A stretch of DNA of 64,000 nt. It comes from Pelomonas sp965229315 (lineage in GTDB: Bacteria; Pseudomonadota; Gammaproteobacteria; Burkholderiales; Burkholderiaceae_C). The DNA is taken from NCBI RefSeq assembly GCF_965229315.1, contig NZ_CBDDJA010000002.1, positions 2,976,001 to 3,040,000 on the forward strand. The letters run 5' to 3'. Both the position numbers and the translations under genes were made by a program. Below the pieces are notes generated by a model that saw nothing but the letters and a program-made list of their open reading frames with translations, had not been told where the DNA came from and ran no database searches. Positions 53,101 through 61,247 of this stretch are shown piece by piece (positions within the stretch are counted from its first letter, which is position 1; the number at the start of each line of letters is the position of its first letter).

Positions 53101-55714
53101 GGAACGCCTGGCCATCGCGCCCGAGCAGGCGGCCAAGGCCAGGCGCAGCGCGGGCGCGACGCGGGTGTCCAGCGTCGCCGCGCTGCCCGGCACGCTCACG
53201 CCGGTGCACCGCTTCGACACCGACAGCGGCGCGTGCCGCTTCGAGCTGGCCGAGGACGCGCAGCCGCCGCGGCCGTGGATCAACGTCATTGCCAACGAGC
53301 ACTTCGGCTGCCAGGTGTCCGAGCGCGGCGCCGGCATGAGCTGGGCCGGCAACAGCCGCCTGCACCAGATCACGCCCTGGTCCAACGATGCGCTGCTGGA
53401 TTCGCCCGGCGAGTGGCTGATGCTGCACTGCCTGGCCAGCGGCCACGCCTGGCTGCTGGGCCGCGCCAGCCTGCAGCAGTGCATCGCCCACATGCCCGGC
53501 GCCACGGCCCTCGCGTTCACGCTGCCCGGCATGGTCGTGCGGCTGCGCTGGACGGTGGACGCGGTGCACGCCGTCAAGCAATGCCAGGTGGAGCTGCACG
53601 CCGCACCCGGCCGCCCGCCGCGCCCGATGCGGCTGCTGGCGGGCGCGCAATGGCAGCTGGGTGCGGACAGCGGCGCGCGCCGCAGCGTCGTCACGCGGCT
53701 GGAGCCGCCCGAGGGCGAAGGCCCGCTGCTGGCGCTGGCCACGCAGGCCGACGGCCTGAACGGCTTTGGCGGCCAGACGGCCTGGATGACGCTGCGGCCC
53801 ACCCGCGCGGGCGACGTGACGGCGGAGCAGATCGACACGCTGGCCGGCGACCAGGCGCTGTGGCCCTGGCCCGACGACGCCGGCTTCTCGCCCGACCTGA
53901 ACACGCCGCGCCCCTGGTGGGCCGGCGTGGAAGGCAGCGCCGACCGCCGGCTGCTGTTCGACGACGAAGGCCGCCTCGTCATGCCGCACGCACTGGACGG
54001 CCAGGCCGGCCCCGGCGCCGACCCCGCTGCGCTGCTGGCCGTGCCGCTGCGGCTGGAGCCGGGCCATGCCTGGCACTGCACCGTGCTGCTGGGCCATGCG
54101 CCAAACCTGGCCGCCGCGCGCGAGCAGGCCCGCGCCGCCTGGCCTGTGGACCCGCTGCACCGCCTGGCCGCGCAGCGCCAGGTGTGGCGCTCCTTGAGCG
54201 CACCGGTGCAGGTGGACACGCCCGACGCGTCCTTCGACGCCCTGGTCAACCACTGGCTGCCGGCGCAGGTGCTGGGCTGCCGCATCTGGGGCCGTGCCGG
54301 CTTCTACCAGGCGGGCGGCGCGTTCGGCTTCCGCGACCAGTTGCAGGACGCGATGGCGCTGGTGCAGCACGCCCCCGAGCGGCTGGCCGCGCAGATCCGG
54401 CGCCACGCGGCGCGGCAGTTCCCGCCGGGCGACGTGCAGCATTGGTGGCACGAACCCACGGGGGCCGGCGTGCGAACGCATTTCGCCGACGACCGGCTGT
54501 GGCTGGCGCTGGCGCTGGCGCTGTATGTCGAGCGCACCGGCGACACCGCGCTGGCCGACGAGACGCTGCCCTTCCTGCAGGGCCGCCCGGTGCCGGAGGG
54601 CGCCGAGGACATCTACGAAGTGCCGGCCATCAGCGACGAGCAGGCCTCGATCTACGAGCATGCGGCGCGCGCCATCGACGTGAGCCTGCCCGTGGGTGCA
54701 CATGGCCTGCCGCTGTTCGGCACCGGCGACTGGAACGACGGCATGAACCGCGTGGGCGCCGAAGGGCGCGGCGAGTCGGTATGGATGGGCTTCTTCCTGT
54801 GCGCCGTCATCGCCGCGCTGCACCCGCTGGCCATCGCCCGCGGCGAGCGCGAACGTGCCGAACACTGGATGCAGGCGCGCGCGAAGCTCGCCGAGTCACT
54901 GGACCGCGAGGCCTGGGACGGTCGCTGGTATTGCCGCGGCTGGTTCGACGACGGCAGCGTGCTGGGCACGCACAGCGCCACCGAGTGCCGCATCGACCTG
55001 ATCGTGCAGGCCTGGGCCGTCATGACGGGCGTGACCCGGCCGGACCGCGCCGCCCAGGCGCTGGACAGCGCCTGGCGCGAGCTGCACGACCGCGACGCCC
55101 ACCTGCTGCGCCTGCTGTGGCCGCCATTGAAGGACCACCAGCCGCCGGCCGGCTACATCCAGGCCTACCCCGGCGGCGTGCGCGAGAACGGCGGCCAGTA
55201 CAACCACGGCGCGACCTGGGCGCTGATGGCCAGCGCGCAGCTGGGCCAGGCCGAGCGCGCGTGGGCGGCGTTCACGGCCATCAGCCCGGCGCACCGTGAT
55301 GCCCACGGCGCGACCTACGGTCTGGAGCCCTTCGCCGTGGCGGGCGACCTGGAGGCCGGGCAGCCGCACGCCGGGCGGGGCGGCTGGAGCTGGTACACCG
55401 GCGCGGCCGGCTGGCTGCTGCGTGCGGCCGTGGAGTCGCTGTGCGGCGTGCGGGTGGCGGACGGCGTGCTGGGCGTGCAGCCCTGCCTGCCGCCGCATTG
55501 GCCCGAAGCCCGCCTCATGCTGGTGCACCAGGGCCGGCGCGTCGAGGTGTGGCTGCAGCGCACGGCCGCAACGGCGGCGGCTCCAGCGGGCTACCAGCCA
55601 CTGCAGCCCGGCGCCACGCTGACGCTGGACGATGGGCCGGGCGACCTGCGCCTGTGGGTGCCCCTGCCCCAGGCCGCGCCGGTGCGCCAGCCGCAGGCCG
55701 AACACGCCCTCTGA
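47195..55714 (+). CDS. ndvB: Cyclic beta-1,2-glucan synthase (GT84 / GH94)
   Basis: The 2839-residue inner-membrane enzyme has the family's usual length and order. Membrane spans lie near 427-478, 845-888 and 972-1018. Between the first two is the glycosyltransferase domain with LDADTALPPGSLRAM (near 650) and HRWTRGDWQLLPF (near 806). The C-terminal part is a GH94 phosphorolase-like domain with catalytic-type GTGDWNDGMNRVGAEGRGES near 2510 and the end QYNHGATWALMA. It makes and length-controls periplasmic cyclic glucans used in osmotic adaptation and host contact. ATG at 47195 has no strong ribosome site; the true start may differ by a few codons. Confidence 0.94.
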   Translation: MPALSRSKPPHDLTPTGATQAFLKLATGAEAAEPPVRAVQFGAERFADHGRSLASAQRVDDVQRQPRPFSPRLRSNLQVWNAALDVLSEEGLQADIDPAHAWLLDNGRIVRQQLDEVLHDLPHSYFQRLPRLADKPLQGLPRIYGVAWAWVAHADSALDMALLRHFLAGHNDAEPLTLRELWALPSTLRVVLVENLRRLAERSAWRHIARRAAQKLFEALPQLDAPAVRAQLAQWQSAWPRDPAIQALALRLHERLTDRAMGQPELRDAEDSAWAAAREWLNGQLPDPAAAQATEQNESAADHQSIRNAISSLRTLGAADWAGVFEAVHPALRELGRIGIYRQENEATRDMTMHAIEALTQRHGRPEAEVAHVLRLLCNDPAWADDAEERAPLFWLTGGGRGRLMDELRLHPTAGERLAASFRRHRGALYLANLVLMCAAAMALVLMLGLPPGSGWPMIVVAALLALLPASEAVVALANRLISESAAPARLPRLVWQHGIPAEARSIVVIPCMLTQAKGITTLLAQLERHHLANLEEQAQFALLSDYADAKAQHQPNDDALLAQARAGIDTLNQRHGTACDGRPRFLLLHRERRWSETEQRWIGWERKRGKTEALATRLAGHPAESLPDHFIDLGELSTPAPGIRHIVTLDADTALPPGSLRAMVAIAAHPLNRPRLGRSASGAVNVVRGHGMLQPRIATPLATAAGSSTMHGTWFHSLFAGQPGLDPYSAASSEVYQDLFDEGSATGKGLIDVQAAAQVLAHRLPEGQVLSHDLLEGSLMRCAGVSDVVLVEPAPMHADVAASRIHRWTRGDWQLLPFIARPRRWGLRAIHVWKMLDNLRRSLVAPASLLLLAASWVGVGLTPAWALATVACAFGAGPMMGALAGCAPARERISLARFYRHATLELARAAAGTLWHLAMLPAATWTSLDAIVRALWRQHVTRFGLLEWTTADAAEAAARTDWLPLWRQHRRLTIASGVLAFVLTTLAMVNVHVAWDEALPLLAVWALAPLWIGLASRPRASPRRAVLNDDERHYLLGVARDTWRWFERWVTKDDNDLPPDNVQFDPDVVVAHRTSPTNIGLYMLSACCAREFGWLHNLGLAERLTRTLDTLDKLPKHRGHLYNWIDTQRLAVLEPYYVSTVDSGNLCAHLLVVASACEGFARGGDGMPPPPDVAAALQDVAARARALALAHEFAWLYDPQRRLLHIGAVATPGVEPGEERLDVNHYDLLASEARLASLVAIAKGDVPAAHWGALGRPFFSRGQVSGLKSWSGSMFEMLMPSLVLDEPTGSALAEAARATVMEQIRAGRALGLPWGMSESAYAVRDQSFAYQYGPQGVASLALRDTPPDELVIAPYASLMATMVMPGAAVANLRALQALGARHEGGFIEALDYTPSRQPEATGGADLHGGHEGRARRFQRIATAMSHHQGMSLVALTEVLCGGAPQRWADAEPRLCAVRWLLHERAPHEVPPLREPPPRLTRSAPRRARISLVVPELRGRALPATSWLGNGRLCAMVREHGGGTLVFGEPGAQVLVSRWRDDLAQDLLGHHLHLRDLDRPWNGSPETSPWRSLTLQPTPGPQWRYSARLHPASAQFNAEGEELHAHTEVWVAVEDDVELRRITLRNTASRPRTLALVSSFEPVLAPAGADLAHPAFGKLFLQARWDPEQRALHWQRLPRSPNEASLHAVHALVGVEVDGGARVSQVQAGADRAHWLARGGTPGQPGGVIAHALSQAVLGGRVAGLSHDAGALDTGNDPISLLHLALQIPPGGRVTLTLATAAAREPQTLFHLLDKLRQPALCERALTLAHTMASVRTQGAGLAPGAWRAGLMLQTLLTSQAPRDGLPAMPETSFERDALWRHGISGDAPIVLLRVADATGVVMVRELCALLQAQGSPLPVDVVVLDAETPSYLAPVSSALRSLAEQQVHGRCRLHLLADDAVGPDTRFALNLLARVRWFADGRPLALQLERLAIAPEQAAKARRSAGATRVSSVAALPGTLTPVHRFDTDSGACRFELAEDAQPPRPWINVIANEHFGCQVSERGAGMSWAGNSRLHQITPWSNDALLDSPGEWLMLHCLASGHAWLLGRASLQQCIAHMPGATALAFTLPGMVVRLRWTVDAVHAVKQCQVELHAAPGRPPRPMRLLAGAQWQLGADSGARRSVVTRLEPPEGEGPLLALATQADGLNGFGGQTAWMTLRPTRAGDVTAEQIDTLAGDQALWPWPDDAGFSPDLNTPRPWWAGVEGSADRRLLFDDEGRLVMPHALDGQAGPGADPAALLAVPLRLEPGHAWHCTVLLGHAPNLAAAREQARAAWPVDPLHRLAAQRQVWRSLSAPVQVDTPDASFDALVNHWLPAQVLGCRIWGRAGFYQAGGAFGFRDQLQDAMALVQHAPERLAAQIRRHAARQFPPGDVQHWWHEPTGAGVRTHFADDRLWLALALALYVERTGDTALADETLPFLQGRPVPEGAEDIYEVPAISDEQASIYEHAARAIDVSLPVGAHGLPLFGTGDWNDGMNRVGAEGRGESVWMGFFLCAVIAALHPLAIARGERERAEHWMQARAKLAESLDREAWDGRWYCRGWFDDGSVLGTHSATECRIDLIVQAWAVMTGVTRPDRAAQALDSAWRELHDRDAHLLRLLWPPLKDHQPPAGYIQAYPGGVRENGGQYNHGATWALMASAQLGQAERAWAAFTAISPAHRDAHGATYGLEPFAVAGDLEAGQPHAGRGGWSWYTGAAGWLLRAAVESLCGVRVADGVLGVQPCLPPHWPEARLMLVHQGRRVEVWLQRTAATAAAPAGYQPLQPGATLTLDDGPGDLRLWVPLPQAAPVRQPQAEHAL

Positions 55715-55762
55715 GACTCATCCGGGGCGGGCGACAGCCCCGGATGCAGCATCATCACCATG

Positions 55763-55784
55763 AAAAAAGCGGCCCGAAGGCCGC
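55763..55784 (-). terminator. Rho-independent terminator between convergent genes
   Basis: On the minus strand stem GCGGCC / GGCCGC with loop TTCG is followed by six T. It ends the small minus-strand gene and may also block read-through from the glucan synthase. Confidence 0.85.
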
Positions 55785-55814
55785 TGGTCGAGAGCCACAG
55801 TGACGGAAATCAGC

Positions 55815-56018
55815 TCAGCTCGTGAAACCCAGGAAGAGCGCGATGAAGACGCTGCCGATCACGGCCGTGGTGAACAGGCGCTGGCCGAAGGCGGAATCGA
55901 TGGCTTCGAGCGACAGCAGCATGCGCAGGCGTCCATCGGACAGCGTGCGACATTGGCGCAGATGAACGCCGAGGCTGTCGAGGTGCTGGCGGAGCAGGTG
56001 GTCGTTGGCGCGAGGCAT
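55815..56018 (-). CDS. Small membrane protein, 67 residues
   Basis: The ATG at 56018 follows AGGAGGGCATC, a strong ribosome site. MPRANDHLLRQHLDSLGVHL begins a hydrophilic helix; the C-terminus (LFTTAVIGSVFIALFLGFTS) is one membrane segment, so it is probably tail-anchored. It has a terminator 30 bases downstream. Function unknown. Confidence 0.7.
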   Translation of the reverse strand: MPRANDHLLRQHLDSLGVHLRQCRTLSDGRLRMLLSLEAIDSAFGQRLFTTAVIGSVFIALFLGFTS

Positions 56019-56142
56019 GATGCCCTCCTGAAAATGATGTGTACAACTCTAGGCAAACCCGGACCGGGGTGCATTCAGACACCGGCAGGGCCTCTTGTAG
56101 GGCGTCTCCGACATGGCTCGCAGATCGACGCAGCATGAGGCC

Positions 56143-57672
56143 ATGACGATCCCCTTGCTCTGGCGATGGCTTGTCGCCCTGTGGCTGCTGGGGTGTACTG
56201 CCCCAGCAATCGCCGTGCCCGCGCTGCAGGTGGGCTCCAAGCGGTTCACCGAGAGCTACCTGATCGGCGAGCTGGTGACGCAGACGCTGACCCGCCAGGG
56301 CATCGCCGCCGAGCACCGCCAGGGCCTGGGCAACACGTCCATCCTGGCCGCGGCGCTGCTGCAGGGCCAGATCGACGTCTATCCCGAGTACACCGGCACC
56401 ATCGTGAGGGAGCTGCTCAAGCGCGACTCGCCCGCCGACGCCCAGGCGCCGCTGGCGCAGATCAACACCTGGCTGGCGCCGCTGGGCCTGAAGGCGGCCG
56501 TGCCGCTGGGCTTCAACAACAGCTACGGGCTGGCCATGCGCGAGGCGGACGCGGCGAGGCTGGGCATCGCCACGCTGTCCGACCTGGCCGCCAAGGCCCC
56601 CGCCGGGCTGCGCGCCGGCCTGTCGCACGAGTTCCAGGCCCGCGCGGACGGCTGGCCGGCGCTGCAGCGCCACTACGGCCTGACGTTCGCGCCTGGCAAC
56701 GGGCTGGACCACGGCCTGGCCTACCAGGCGCTGGCAGCCGGGCAGGTGGCGCTGATCGACGTCTACACGACCGACGCGCAGCTGGCCCGGCAGTCCGTGC
56801 GCGTGCTGCGCGATGACCGCGGCTTCTTCCCGCGCTACGACGCGGTGCTGCTGATGCGCACCGCCGTGGACGACCGGCCGCTGCGGCGCCTGGCCGGACG
56901 CCTGCCCGAGGCGCAGATGATCCGCCTCAACGCCGCGGCGGAGCTGGACGGGCAACCGTTCGCGGCGGTGGCGCGCGGCTTCCTGCAGGCGGGCGCCACG
57001 CCGCCCCCCGCCGCCGCGCCGCAGGGCCTCATGGCCCGTCTGTGGGCGCCCGACCTGGGCCGGCTGCTGGCGCAGCACCTGGCGCTGGTGCTGGCGTCGC
57101 TGGCCCTGGCCGTGGCGGTGGCCGTGCCGCTGGGCATCGCGGCGCACCGGCGGCCGCGGCTGGCCGGGCCGGTGATGGCCGTCGTCGGTTTGCTGCAAAC
57201 CTTGCCGTCGCTGGCACTTCTGGCCTTCCTGATCGCCGCGACGGGCCGCATCGGCTTCGCGCCGGCGCTGCTGGCCTTGTTCGTCTATGCGCTGCTGCCC
57301 ATCGTGCGCAACACGCATGCGGGCCTGCAAGCGGTGCCGGCCGGCCTGCCGCAGGCCGCGCTGGCGCTGGGCTTCACGCGCCGCCAGGTGCTGCGCGCCA
57401 TCGAGCTGCCGCTGGCGCTGCCCACGTTGATGGCGGGGCTGAAGACCGCCGCCGTCACCAACGTGGGCACCGCCACGGTGGCCGCCTTCGTCGGCGCGGG
57501 GGGGCTGGGCGAGCGCATCGTCGCGGGCCTGGCCGTCAACGACACCGCGCTGATGCTGGCCGGCGCCCTGCCCGCCGCGGCGCTGGCGGTGGTCGTGCAA
57601 CTGGTGTTCGATGCCCTCGAACGCGCTGCCAGCCCCCGCCGGCACGACACGGGCCCGGCACGTTCACGATGA
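56143..57672 (+). CDS. Osmoprotectant ABC transporter, fused binding protein and permease
   Basis: The 509-residue protein joins two parts. After a signal peptide, residues about 25-285 form an OpuAC/OsmoX-type glycine betaine/choline binding domain (LQVGSKRFTESYLIGELVTQ, GQIDVYPEYTGTIVRELLKR, VALIDVYTTDAQLARQSVRV). Residues about 300-490 form a ProW-type permease (LLQTLPSLALLAFLIAATGR, ALALGFTRRQVLRAIELPLA, GTATVAAFVGAGGLGERIV). No ATPase gene lies nearby. ATG at 56143 follows GAGG; ATG at 56113 would add ten residues. The stop overlaps the next start. Confidence 0.88.
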   Translation: MTIPLLWRWLVALWLLGCTAPAIAVPALQVGSKRFTESYLIGELVTQTLTRQGIAAEHRQGLGNTSILAAALLQGQIDVYPEYTGTIVRELLKRDSPADAQAPLAQINTWLAPLGLKAAVPLGFNNSYGLAMREADAARLGIATLSDLAAKAPAGLRAGLSHEFQARADGWPALQRHYGLTFAPGNGLDHGLAYQALAAGQVALIDVYTTDAQLARQSVRVLRDDRGFFPRYDAVLLMRTAVDDRPLRRLAGRLPEAQMIRLNAAAELDGQPFAAVARGFLQAGATPPPAAAPQGLMARLWAPDLGRLLAQHLALVLASLALAVAVAVPLGIAAHRRPRLAGPVMAVVGLLQTLPSLALLAFLIAATGRIGFAPALLALFVYALLPIVRNTHAGLQAVPAGLPQAALALGFTRRQVLRAIELPLALPTLMAGLKTAAVTNVGTATVAAFVGAGGLGERIVAGLAVNDTALMLAGALPAAALAVVVQLVFDALERAASPRRHDTGPARSR

Positions 57673-58502
57673 GCAAGCCCGCCAGGACGCCAGGGGGCCG
57701 GGGGACACACCTGTGGGCCGCATGCCTGCTGGCCGCCGCAGGTCACGCGCAAGCCGGCTGCTCGCGGCCCATCGACGTGCCGATGGCGCCCATCGGCCTG
57801 AGCGTCGGCTTCGATGCCGGCGATCGCGCCACCGGTCTTTATCCGACGCTGCTGCGCGAACTGGCCGCCAGCACCGGCTGCGACTTCCAGATCCGCCGCG
57901 TGCCGCGCGCCCGGCTGCAGAAGCTGTTCGAGACGGCCCGGGCCGACCTGCTGATGCCGGCGTCCGCGTCGCCTTCGCGCGATGGCGATGGCGAGTTCGT
58001 GCCGCTGATCCAGGTGCGCACGTCGCTGATCACGCTGACACACGACAGGCCGCCGCCACGATCGCTGGCCGAGCTGATCGCGCTGCCAGACTACAAGGTC
58101 GCCGTGGTGCGCGGCTTTTCCTTCGGCGCGGCCTACGACAACGCCGTGGCGGCGCTGCGCGCGCGCAAGCGACTCGTCGAGGAGGCTGACGCCCACGGCG
58201 TGGCGCGCGCGCTGCGCCTGGGGATGGCGCAGGCGACGGTCATGTCGGCCTCCATCTTCGTCGGCACGCTGGTGACGGACACCGAGCTCGCGCCCCTGTT
58301 GAAGCAGGCACGGGTCGATGCACTGGAGGAGCTGGGCTGGTCGGAAAGCGGGCTGTACCTGTCCCGGCACACGCTCAGCGACGAGGACCGCCGCGTGCTG
58401 CGCCAGGCCTTTGTGCAGGCAGCGAAGTCGGGCCGCATCTGGCAGCTGTTCAACGAGGGCCATCCGCCGGGCAGCCTGGCGGGCAGCATCCGGCCGCTGT
58501 AG
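57669..58502 (+). CDS. Family 3-type extracellular solute-binding protein
   Basis: The 277-residue exported protein has a signal peptide (THLWAACLLAAAGHAQAG) and a periplasmic binding fold: GLSVGFDAGDRATGLYPTLL, CDFQIRRVPRARLQKLFETA, ADLLMPASASPSRDGDGEFV and KVAVVRGFSFGAAYDNAVAA. It resembles polar amino acid-type receptors without a permease of their own. ATGA overlap with the fused transporter suggests shared expression, perhaps a second receptor. Ligand unknown. Confidence 0.8.
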   Translation: MSKPARTPGGRGTHLWAACLLAAAGHAQAGCSRPIDVPMAPIGLSVGFDAGDRATGLYPTLLRELAASTGCDFQIRRVPRARLQKLFETARADLLMPASASPSRDGDGEFVPLIQVRTSLITLTHDRPPPRSLAELIALPDYKVAVVRGFSFGAAYDNAVAALRARKRLVEEADAHGVARALRLGMAQATVMSASIFVGTLVTDTELAPLLKQARVDALEELGWSESGLYLSRHTLSDEDRRVLRQAFVQAAKSGRIWQLFNEGHPPGSLAGSIRPL

Positions 58503-58596
58503 CGGTCTGTTCGCGCCGCCTGTCGCCGAACGCGCGCTTCTCCGACACCGCCGCCGGGGCGGCTGCGCAGAATGAAGTTTTTAATCAGGAGCGCAC

Positions 58597-58803
58597 ATGG
58601 ACACCTCGCAAGCACACCCGTCGAACGCAGGCTGGGTCCAGGGCTGGCTCGTGCTGCGGGTCAAGCAGGACCTGCCGGGCGACTTCGTCAGCTTCCACGC
58701 CCATGCCGACCAAGCCCAGGCCGACGCTCAGCAGCGCGGCGCCGGCCACCAGGTCTTCCACGGCAGCCGCAAGGCCGGGACGAACGAGTTCATCGTCGAT
58801 TGA
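58597..58803 (+). CDS. Small hypothetical protein, 68 residues
   Basis: AGGAG precedes ATG at 58597. The product (MDTSQAHPSNAGWVQGWLVL) is soluble, with an RVKQDLPGDFVSFHAHADQA core and an acidic end. It may be cytosolic. No family is recognised. Confidence 0.6.
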   Translation: MDTSQAHPSNAGWVQGWLVLRVKQDLPGDFVSFHAHADQAQADAQQRGAGHQVFHGSRKAGTNEFIVD

Positions 58804-58845
58804 GCGACGCGAACGCGGCCCTCAAGCCTTGGGCGGCACGCGTGT

Positions 58846-59985
58846 TCACGGTGACGGCCCCATGATCCGCTGGCCCAGCGCGACGCCGTTGGCCACCAGT
58901 GAGCGTCCGAGGCGCAGTTGCCCCGCCTCCCACTCCGCCAGGCACCGGGCGATGTCCTCGGTGCCCGCTCGCAAGGCCTGGGCCAGAGACATGGCGTTGG
59001 CGGCGGCACGCGCGGCGCCGCCGGCGGTGTGCGGCCTCGGGACGAATGCGGCGTCGCCGACGAGTACCGTGCGGCCGGCAACCATCCGCGGCGTGGCGAG
59101 ATCGACGATGGCCTGGATGAACGGCTCGGCCGTGTTCAGGACCAGGTCGCGCAGGCTCGGCGCCAGCATGGCACTGGCGTCGCTTCGCAGCGCGTCGACA
59201 TCGCCGGGCTTGACGGCGCCCGGCGCCAGCGCCTGGGCCTGGGTGTTGCCGTCACGGTCCACCAGCAGTTGCCTCAACGGTTCGCCGGCGGGAACCTTGC
59301 GGAACCACACCCAGTTCCATCGGCGTTCTCCCGGCGACATCGAGTGGTCGGCGCCAGGCACGCGGTAGGCGAGCAATTGATGCGCGTCGCCTTCCTGGAA
59401 GACAAAGGCGTTGCCGAGCTGCTGCGCTGCCGCTGTCGGCAGTGCCAGTTCGGGTGTCAGGCCGCGCCAGGCCACGTAACCGGCATAGCGCGGCACGACG
59501 CCCGGGAACAAGCGCGCGCGAACGCTGGACAGCGCACCGTCCGCCCCGATCAGCAGGTCTGCCGTCTCCACGCGGCCGCTCTCGAACTGACAGGTCACTC
59601 CGGTGTGGCGATCCGTGAAGCTCGTCAGCCGCTCACCGGCGTGGGTGACGCCAGCGGGCAGCGCCTCGTGCAATCGGGCGTAGAGCACGCCCCATGAGGT
59701 CTGGGTCTGCGGAAGGTAGGCGCGGTGAACCACCTGGCCGCGCGCATCGAGGACGATGCGGTCATCCGAGCGAATGCCCAGCTCGCCGGCGTCGATGCCG
59801 GCGAAGTGCATGGCATCCACCACGTCCTGCTGGATCACGAGGCCGCCCCCGCGGCCCTGCAGTCGATGGGCGGAGCGCTCGAAAACATCGACGCGCCAGC
59901 CTGTGGCCCTCAGGGCGTTGGCCGTGAACAGGCCGGCAAGCGAGCCGCCCACGACGACGGCGCGAGGTGTGTGTGGTGTTTCCAT
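58846..59985 (-). CDS. FAD-dependent monooxygenase (2,6-dihydroxypyridine hydroxylase-like)
   Basis: The 379-residue flavoprotein has a Rossmann start AVVVGGSLAGLFTANALRAT, the DG motif LLIGADGALSSVRARLFPG and the second FAD motif TVLVGDAAFVPRPHTAGGAA. This order is that of class A flavin monooxygenases, and the DAAFVPRPHTAGG variant is like the dihydroxypyridine hydroxylase group. It would hydroxylate an aromatic or N-heterocyclic substrate with NAD(P)H and oxygen. It is on the same strand as the chloroperoxidase-like hydrolase, 91 bases apart. Substrate unknown. Confidence 0.85.
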   Translation of the reverse strand: METPHTPRAVVVGGSLAGLFTANALRATGWRVDVFERSAHRLQGRGGGLVIQQDVVDAMHFAGIDAGELGIRSDDRIVLDARGQVVHRAYLPQTQTSWGVLYARLHEALPAGVTHAGERLTSFTDRHTGVTCQFESGRVETADLLIGADGALSSVRARLFPGVVPRYAGYVAWRGLTPELALPTAAAQQLGNAFVFQEGDAHQLLAYRVPGADHSMSPGERRWNWVWFRKVPAGEPLRQLLVDRDGNTQAQALAPGAVKPGDVDALRSDASAMLAPSLRDLVLNTAEPFIQAIVDLATPRMVAGRTVLVGDAAFVPRPHTAGGAARAAANAMSLAQALRAGTEDIARCLAEWEAGQLRLGRSLVANGVALGQRIMGPSP

Positions 59986-60076
59986 GTCGCGGGCCAGGTT
60001 GAAGGGTAGGCAGGCGCAGAGTCACGTGTGGCGCGAACTCGCGGCGGCGCATGGCGACCGCCGTGCGCGCCGGACA

Positions 60077-60913
60077 TCAGCTCCTGACGAAGGCCAGCAG
60101 GTCCTGGTTGATCACGTCGGCATGCACGGTCAGCATGCCGTGCGGGTAGCCCGGGTAGGTCTTGAGCTGGCCGTTGCGCAGCAGCTTGACCGACAGGCGC
60201 CCCGCGTCGTCGATGGGCACGACCTGATCGTCCTCGCCGTGCAGCACCAGCGTGGGGACGCTGATCGACTTGAGGTCGTCGGTCTGGTCGGTCTCCGAGA
60301 AGGCCTTGATGCCGTCGTAGTGCGCCTTGGCGCCGCCCGCCATCCCCTGGCGCCACCAGTTGCGGACCACCGGCTCGGAGCGCTTCGCGCCCGGGCGGTT
60401 GAAGCCGTAGAACGGCCCGGCCGCCACGGCCTCGAAGAACTCGGCACGGTTGGCCGCAAGGGCTGCACGGAACCCGTCGAAGACCTCGATCGGTGTACCG
60501 CCGGGATTGGCAGCCGTCTTCAGCATCAGCGGTGGCACGGCGCTGACCAGCACCGCCTTGGCGACCCGGCCTTGCGGCTGGCCGTGGCGCGCGACATAGC
60601 GCGCGACTTCGCCGCCCCCAGTGGAGTGACCGATGTGAACGGCGTTGCGCAGGTTCAGGTGCTGCATGACGGCTGCGGCATCCGCCGCATAGTGGTCCAT
60701 GTCGTGGCCCTCGCAGACCTGCGCCGATCGCCCGTGCCCACGGCGATCATGGGCGACGACGCGGTAGCCGTGCTGCACGAAGAACAGCATCTGCGCGTCC
60801 CAGTCGTCCGACGACAGGGGCCAGCCGTGATGAAACACGATGGGCTGGGCGTCACGCGGACCCCAGTCCTTGTAGAAGATCCGGGTGCCGTCCGGGGTGG
60901 TGATCGTGCTCAT
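60077..60913 (-). CDS. Alpha/beta hydrolase, non-haem chloroperoxidase type
   Basis: The 278-residue hydrolase has TPDGTRIFYKDWGPRDAQPI, the oxyanion segment FHHGWPLSSDDWD, nucleophile Ser in GHSTGGGEVARYV, Asp in HGEDDQVVPID and His in YPGYPHGML. This matches the cofactor-free haloperoxidase/esterase family; the natural role is usually ester or peracid chemistry. ATG at 60913 fits the family start MSTITTPDG. It may be co-expressed with the monooxygenase. Confidence 0.9.
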   Translation of the reverse strand: MSTITTPDGTRIFYKDWGPRDAQPIVFHHGWPLSSDDWDAQMLFFVQHGYRVVAHDRRGHGRSAQVCEGHDMDHYAADAAAVMQHLNLRNAVHIGHSTGGGEVARYVARHGQPQGRVAKAVLVSAVPPLMLKTAANPGGTPIEVFDGFRAALAANRAEFFEAVAAGPFYGFNRPGAKRSEPVVRNWWRQGMAGGAKAHYDGIKAFSETDQTDDLKSISVPTLVLHGEDDQVVPIDDAGRLSVKLLRNGQLKTYPGYPHGMLTVHADVINQDLLAFVRS

Positions 60914-61155
60914 GGATTGAACTCCTTTGCGGGTGGGTGAAGGGGGGGATGCGCGGGGCTCGTGTCTTGAAGCCTTGATGCTGGGCAGGCCGCGTTACCG
61001 CCCGCTTTCGTGCCACCCGGCGGGGGTTTCAGCTGAAACGCTCACCAGCGCAGTTGGCATATCCGTTGCGCCTTCACGCATCAGGTCCGCATGACGGTGT
61101 GCCGAGGACGGCTTTCCAAGCCATCCCGCCGGCGCGCGATGCGCAGCGACTCGCT
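60914..61155. other. Intergenic stretch with a 14-bp palindrome
   Basis: No gene is supported. GTTTCAGCTGAAAC at 61026-61039 is a perfect palindrome upstream of the hydrolase and may be an operator. The remainder shows nothing else. Confidence 0.4.
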
Positions 61156-61245
61156 TCAGAACTCCACTTCGAAGCGAAGCTGAAGGGTCAGCGGGTTGTG
61201 CAGCGAAGGGGTCGTGTCCGGGTGCGTCGGCGCTTGGCCGGCGCT
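61156..61245 (-). pseudogene. 3' remnant of an outer-membrane-protein-like gene
   Basis: The minus strand reads LHNPLTLQLRFEVEF and stops (TGA at 61156-61158). A C-terminal beta-strand with alternating hydrophobic residues and terminal Phe is typical of outer-membrane barrels. The frame continues upstream for some codons (APTHPDTTPS) but has no start, and the upstream sequence is replaced by a remnant of another gene. The parent family is not identified. Confidence 0.45.
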
Positions 61246-61247
61246 GC

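Noticed and set aside
48314..54865. Very long open frame (over 2100 codons) antisense to the glucan synthase gene
   Set aside because: It mirrors a confident GT84/GH94 gene; His/Gln/Arg/Ala-rich translation without domains is typical of the antisense frame in GC-rich DNA.
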